From an uncultured Oscillospiraceae bacterium (lineage in GTDB: Bacteria; Bacillota; Clostridia; Oscillospirales; Oscillospiraceae), in NCBI GenBank assembly GCA_934615645.1, contig CAKTTR010000071.1:1-9180 (forward strand): a stretch of DNA of 9,180 bases, given 5' to 3'. Below are positions 6,810-9,180 of the stretch, piece by piece. The first letter of the stretch is position 1, and each line of letters opens with the position of its first letter. The notes below the pieces were generated by a model. That model was not told the DNA's origin, did not search any database, and saw only the letters and a list, made by a program, of their open reading frames with translations. A program made the position numbers and the translations under genes.

Positions 6810-6838
6810 TTGCATTTACCAGATGGATATGCTACACT
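6810..6838 (+). promoter_or_regulatory. Promoter of the sodium symporter gene
   Basis: TTGCAT (6810-6815), a 17-bp spacer and TACACT (6833-6838) follow the preceding terminator. A TG at 6830-6831 gives an extended -10 context. Initiation near 6845 leaves a leader of about 25 nt carrying GGGGAG (6857-6862) before ATG 6870. Confidence 0.7.
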
Positions 6839-6869
6839 GTATCTTGCACTACTTTAGGGGAGAGAAAAA

Positions 6870-8243
6870 ATGGAAGAACAACAGAAAAAGAGAAGTACAT
6901 TTTCCGGCAAGCTCGGTTTTGTATTGGCGGCAGCGGGCGCATCAGTCGGGCTGGGCAATATATGGCGATTCCCGTATCTCGCGGCAAAGTATGGCGGCGG
7001 GATCTTTTTGCTCGTTTATATTATCCTGGCGCTGACCTTTGGCTTTTCCATGATCGTCGCTGAGACGGCCTTGGGCCGTATGACAGGCAAGAGCCCCGTC
7101 GGCGCATTTGCCGCCTTTGGAAAGACAAAATGGCGCTCCTGCGGCGGATGGATCAATGCGATCATCCCGATTTTGATTGTCCCGTATTATTCCGTCATCG
7201 GCGGTTGGGTTATCAAGTATCTGGTCGGCTATCTCAGTGGGCACGGCGCGCAGCTGGCGGCGGACGGCTATTTTACCTCGTTTATCTCGAGCGGCGTCTC
7301 CACGGAGGTCTGCTTTGTGATTTTTGCCCTGTTTACGCTGGGGATCATCTTTGCGGGTGTCCGCAACGGCATCGAGCGGGTCTCCAAAATCATGATGCCG
7401 ATCCTGGTGATCTTATCGCTGGTAATCACCGTTTATTCCGTGACGCGGCCCGGCGCGTGGGAAGGCGTCAAATACTTCTTGGTGCCGAATTTTAAGGATT
7501 TCTCCTGGATGACCGTCGTCACCGCCATGGGGCAGGTGTTCTACTCTCTGTCCATTGCCATGGGGATCCTGATCACCTTCGGCTCTTATATGAAGAAGGA
7601 TGTTTCGATTGAAAAGTCCACCCGTAATGTGGAGATCTTCGATACGGCCATCGCGATCCTGGCGGGCCTGATGATTATCCCCGCAGTCTTTGCCTTCTCC
7701 GGCGGCAGTGCAGAGAATCTGCAGGCGGGCCCATCTTTGATGTTTATCACGCTTCCGAAGGTCTTTGCCAGCATGGGGCTGGGGACGGCGGCTGGGATTC
7801 TTTTCTTCGTCCTTGTGCTGTTTGCCGCGGTGACCAGCTCCATCGCCCTGACCGAGAGCGCCGTCTCGACGTTTGAGGATCAGTTCGGCTGGAGCAGAAA
7901 GAAAGCGACGCTGATCGTCGGCATCGTGATGCTTGCGCTGGGGACCTTGTCCTCCCTGGGCTATGGCCCGCTGGCCGGAGTGAAGCTCATCGGGATGCAG
8001 TTTTTGGATTTCTTTGATTTCTTGACAAACTCTGTCATGATGCCCATCGCCGCTATCGCGACTTGCCTGCTGGTCTCCCGGGTCGTCGGTGTCGGCAAGA
8101 TCGAGCAGGAGGTCCTGATCGGGGAGACGACGTTCCGGCGGAAGAAGATCTTCAATTTTATGATCCGCTTCCTGTGCCCGGTTTTTGCGGTCATTATCCT
8201 GCTGAGCTCCATTGCCAATGCGTTTGGCTGGATCTCAATGTAA
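6870..8243 (+). CDS. Sodium-dependent transporter, neurotransmitter:sodium symporter (NSS/SNF) family
   Basis: This 457-residue polytopic protein is of normal length for bacterial NSS transporters (LeuT, TnaT and MhsT class), which import amino acids or related solutes with sodium. The family signature is clear: GNIWRFPYLAAKYGGG (29-44) in the unwound first helix region, then ETALGR. VTSSIALTES around T322-S323-S324 corresponds to the helix-8 segment that binds sodium in LeuT. About eleven to twelve hydrophobic segments can be seen. The substrate cannot be read from sequence. ATG 6870 follows GGGGAG with 7 nt spacing. The gene has its own promoter and terminator, so it is monocistronic and probably unrelated to the surface-protein operon. 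There is no sign of truncation or frameshift. Confidence 0.93.
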   Translation: MEEQQKKRSTFSGKLGFVLAAAGASVGLGNIWRFPYLAAKYGGGIFLLVYIILALTFGFSMIVAETALGRMTGKSPVGAFAAFGKTKWRSCGGWINAIIPILIVPYYSVIGGWVIKYLVGYLSGHGAQLAADGYFTSFISSGVSTEVCFVIFALFTLGIIFAGVRNGIERVSKIMMPILVILSLVITVYSVTRPGAWEGVKYFLVPNFKDFSWMTVVTAMGQVFYSLSIAMGILITFGSYMKKDVSIEKSTRNVEIFDTAIAILAGLMIIPAVFAFSGGSAENLQAGPSLMFITLPKVFASMGLGTAAGILFFVLVLFAAVTSSIALTESAVSTFEDQFGWSRKKATLIVGIVMLALGTLSSLGYGPLAGVKLIGMQFLDFFDFLTNSVMMPIAAIATCLLVSRVVGVGKIEQEVLIGETTFRRKKIFNFMIRFLCPVFAVIILLSSIANAFGWISM

Positions 8244-8256
8244 ATTATTTCGTTGC

Positions 8257-8305
8257 AAACGGCCCTCGCTGCGCCTGGCTTCAGGCGCAGCGAGGGCCGT
8301 TTTTT
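8257..8305 (+). terminator. Intrinsic terminator after the symporter gene
   Basis: A perfect 19-bp stem (8259-8277 with 8282-8300, extended by two A:T pairs) has a GCTT loop and is followed by six Ts. It starts 13 nt after the TAA at 8243. The minus-strand DUF2798-like frame ends at 8304, inside the T-tract, so the hairpin may also terminate that transcript, though the U-run in that direction is only three bases. Confidence 0.9.
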
Positions 8306-8714
8306 AGGCCTGCGCGGTAAGCTGCCGCCGAAACAGCGCCCGAAAGAGCAGCCGAACCAGAGGCCCAATCAAGAAGACCTGCAGGCAGAGCGCGACCGGG
8401 AAGCACAGGCACGCCAGCTGAAGCCATTGGGGGAACCAGCCGGCGGTGAGGCCGCCGTGATACAACGTGGCGAACAGGGTAATGCAGGGCACGATCAGGC
8501 AGACCGTGCAGCATTGGATCGCCAGCGTGAAAAAGATGGGCGGCAGCGCCCCAGGTGGGATGATCCGCAGCGCAAGCTTTTGCGCCAGCCGCGTGATGCA
8601 GAAGAAGATCAGCAGGAAGACCAGTAGGTACTCGGCCCACATTTCCCGGATCGCCAGCAGAAATACGGGCCCGGCCAATCCGCCCAGCTTCCGCGCGATG
8701 GCGTAGATGGTCAT
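8304..8714 (-). pseudogene. DUF2798-like membrane protein lacking its first membrane segment
   Basis: The 136-residue frame resembles DUF2798 proteins, small multi-pass membrane proteins of unknown function with four helices. Recognisable pieces are the KLALRIIPPG loop, a TLAIQCCTVCLIVPCITLFA helix, then FPQWLQLACLCFPVALCLQV and GPLVRLLFRALFR near the end. The frame opens with MTIYAIARKLGGL, which resembles the end of the first helix and following loop in complete relatives (from memory). About 20-25 residues including helix 1 therefore seem missing. ATG 8714 has no ribosome-binding site: the preceding bases are CTGTACATTGC. That ATG overlaps the TGA of the upstream remnant (ATGA). I call it a truncated remnant with a deletion junction near 8711-8725. 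A short functional protein made by coupled translation cannot be excluded. Confidence 0.6.
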
Positions 8715-9043
8715 GCAATGTACAGACGCGGATAGCCTTCATAGCGGTCGGTGTATTTTCTTTCATGCAGCACGCCGGAGCAGTCCTTGACGTACTTCTA
8801 CACGCGCGCATAGTAATCATCGTAGTAATTTGCGGGAACAGAATAGCCGGAACGGGCAAGACCTATGATTGCCCATTCGCCGCCAATGGAGCCGACCTCC
8901 GGTGCCTTGACAGCGGACACCATATAAGCGGCGCTGCCTTGTACTTCATTCTGGACGCTGGATGCCGCCAACGCGGGAACGGTCAGCGTCAACAGGATCG
9001 CGAGGGTCAGAATCCATGCGGAGATTCGTTTGATTCTTCTCAT
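8711..9043 (-). pseudogene. Remnant of a secreted protein (nonsense codon plus lost C-terminus)
   Basis: The frame starts at ATG 9043 after GGGGGA at about 7 nt. It encodes a clean signal peptide ending ALAAS (MRRIKR start, long hydrophobic core, ALA cleavage site), then GSIGGEWAIIGLARSGY and VPANYYDDYYARV. TAG at 8800-8798 stops it after 81 residues. The same frame continues with KYVKDCSGVLHERKYT, exactly what should follow, so the TAG looks like a GAG (Glu) codon changed by one base. Shortly after, at RLYIA, it ends at TGA 8713-8711. I recognise the pattern from large secreted clostridial proteins with toroid (terpene-cyclase/prenyltransferase-like) repeats, often neighbours of SLH proteins, several hundred residues long. 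So most of the gene is gone. The family assignment is moderate; the interrupted frame is seen directly. Confidence 0.65.
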
Positions 9044-9072
9044 TTGTATTTCCCCCTATAAATGCGGCAATC

Positions 9073-9100
9073 AGGGCTGCCCCCAAATGGGGGCAGCCCT
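9073..9100. other. Strong hairpin between the SLH gene and the secreted-protein remnant
   Basis: AGGGCTGCCCCC (9073-9084) pairs perfectly with GGGGGCAGCCCT (9089-9100) around an AAAT loop. It lies 15 nt past the SLH-protein stop on the minus strand. Neither side has a proper U-tract (minus strand continues GATTGCCGC), so it is either a weak terminator or an mRNA-stabilising or attenuating element between the two genes. Confidence 0.6.
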
Positions 9101-9114
9101 GTGCTGCAAAGTGA

Positions 9115-9180
9115 TTATTTTGTGGTCTTCGCCACGTTTTCCACGAAGCGGTGGAGAATGGCTGCAACCTGTGCGCGGGT
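9115..9180 (-). CDS. C-terminal end of an S-layer homology (SLH) domain protein, partial
   Basis: Reading in from the right edge on the minus strand, 21 codons TRAQVAAILHRFVENVAKTT plus K end in TAA (9117-9115). TRAQVAAILHRFVE is the typical closing helix of an SLH repeat, the module that attaches exported proteins to pyruvylated secondary cell-wall polymer in Firmicutes. SLH repeats at the very C-terminus are common. The rest of the protein, including its function, lies outside the window. It is upstream of and in the same direction as the decayed secreted-protein gene, so both probably belonged to one surface-protein locus. Confidence 0.75.
   Translation of the reverse strand, partial: TRAQVAAILHRFVENVAKTTK

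Noticed and set aside
8281..8859. 192-codon minus-strand frame over the decayed zone
   Set aside because: It is in a different frame from both the secreted-protein remnant and the DUF2798-like sequence, and its translation lacks membrane or family features.

Overview
The window looks like chromosome from a high-GC, low-branching Firmicute of the gut Clostridia/Oscillospiraceae type. This is inferred from the strong AGGAGG ribosome-binding sites, sigma-A style promoters, a GC-rich RNase Y gene, a lipoprotein with a Gram-positive lipobox, S-layer homology (SLH) sequence, and families (VTC domain, DUF4956, Cthe_2159-like, DUF2798) that I associate with such genomes. The genus cannot be fixed by eye.

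Layout. 1-77 is the 5' part of a tRNA-Leu(UAG) on the minus strand, cut by the window edge. It is divergent from rny (RNase Y, 352-1902, +), and each has a recognisable promoter in the gap. A perfect 18-bp hairpin with A/T flanks (1909-1948) separates rny from a convergent minus-strand pair: a VTC-domain polyphosphate-polymerase-like protein (2620-3333), then a DUF4956 membrane protein (1965-2627) whose GTG start overlaps the VTC stop. Divergent from this pair is a plus-strand pair of surface proteins: a 639-aa beta-helix lipoprotein with a tandem-repeat stalk (3509-5428), then a Cthe_2159-family carbohydrate-binding protein (5443-6732) interrupted by an in-frame TAA at codon 54. A terminator at 6740-6789 closes that unit.

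The 175-bp gap between the two divergent units (3334-3508) holds the most striking signal. Four CTTTAG-like half-sites form two back-to-back direct-repeat pairs. Each pair has an 11-bp period, and each proximal half-site lies exactly 10 bp from a plausible -10 hexamer. This is the layout expected of an OmpR/PhoB-type response-regulator activator controlling both units. I infer that the four genes are one regulated surface or envelope system (cytoplasmic VTC enzyme, membrane partner, exported beta-helix proteins). Its biochemical role is unknown to me.

Downstream, a neurotransmitter:sodium symporter family transporter (6870-8243, +) has its own promoter and a strong terminator. It faces a minus-strand zone of gene decay. 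This zone holds the C-terminal tail of an SLH-domain protein (9115 to beyond 9180), a signal-peptide-bearing remnant with a nonsense codon and a missing C-terminus (8711-9043), and a DUF2798 membrane protein lacking its first membrane segment (8304-8714). The last two meet at an ATGA junction, which suggests a deletion fused two neighbouring genes.
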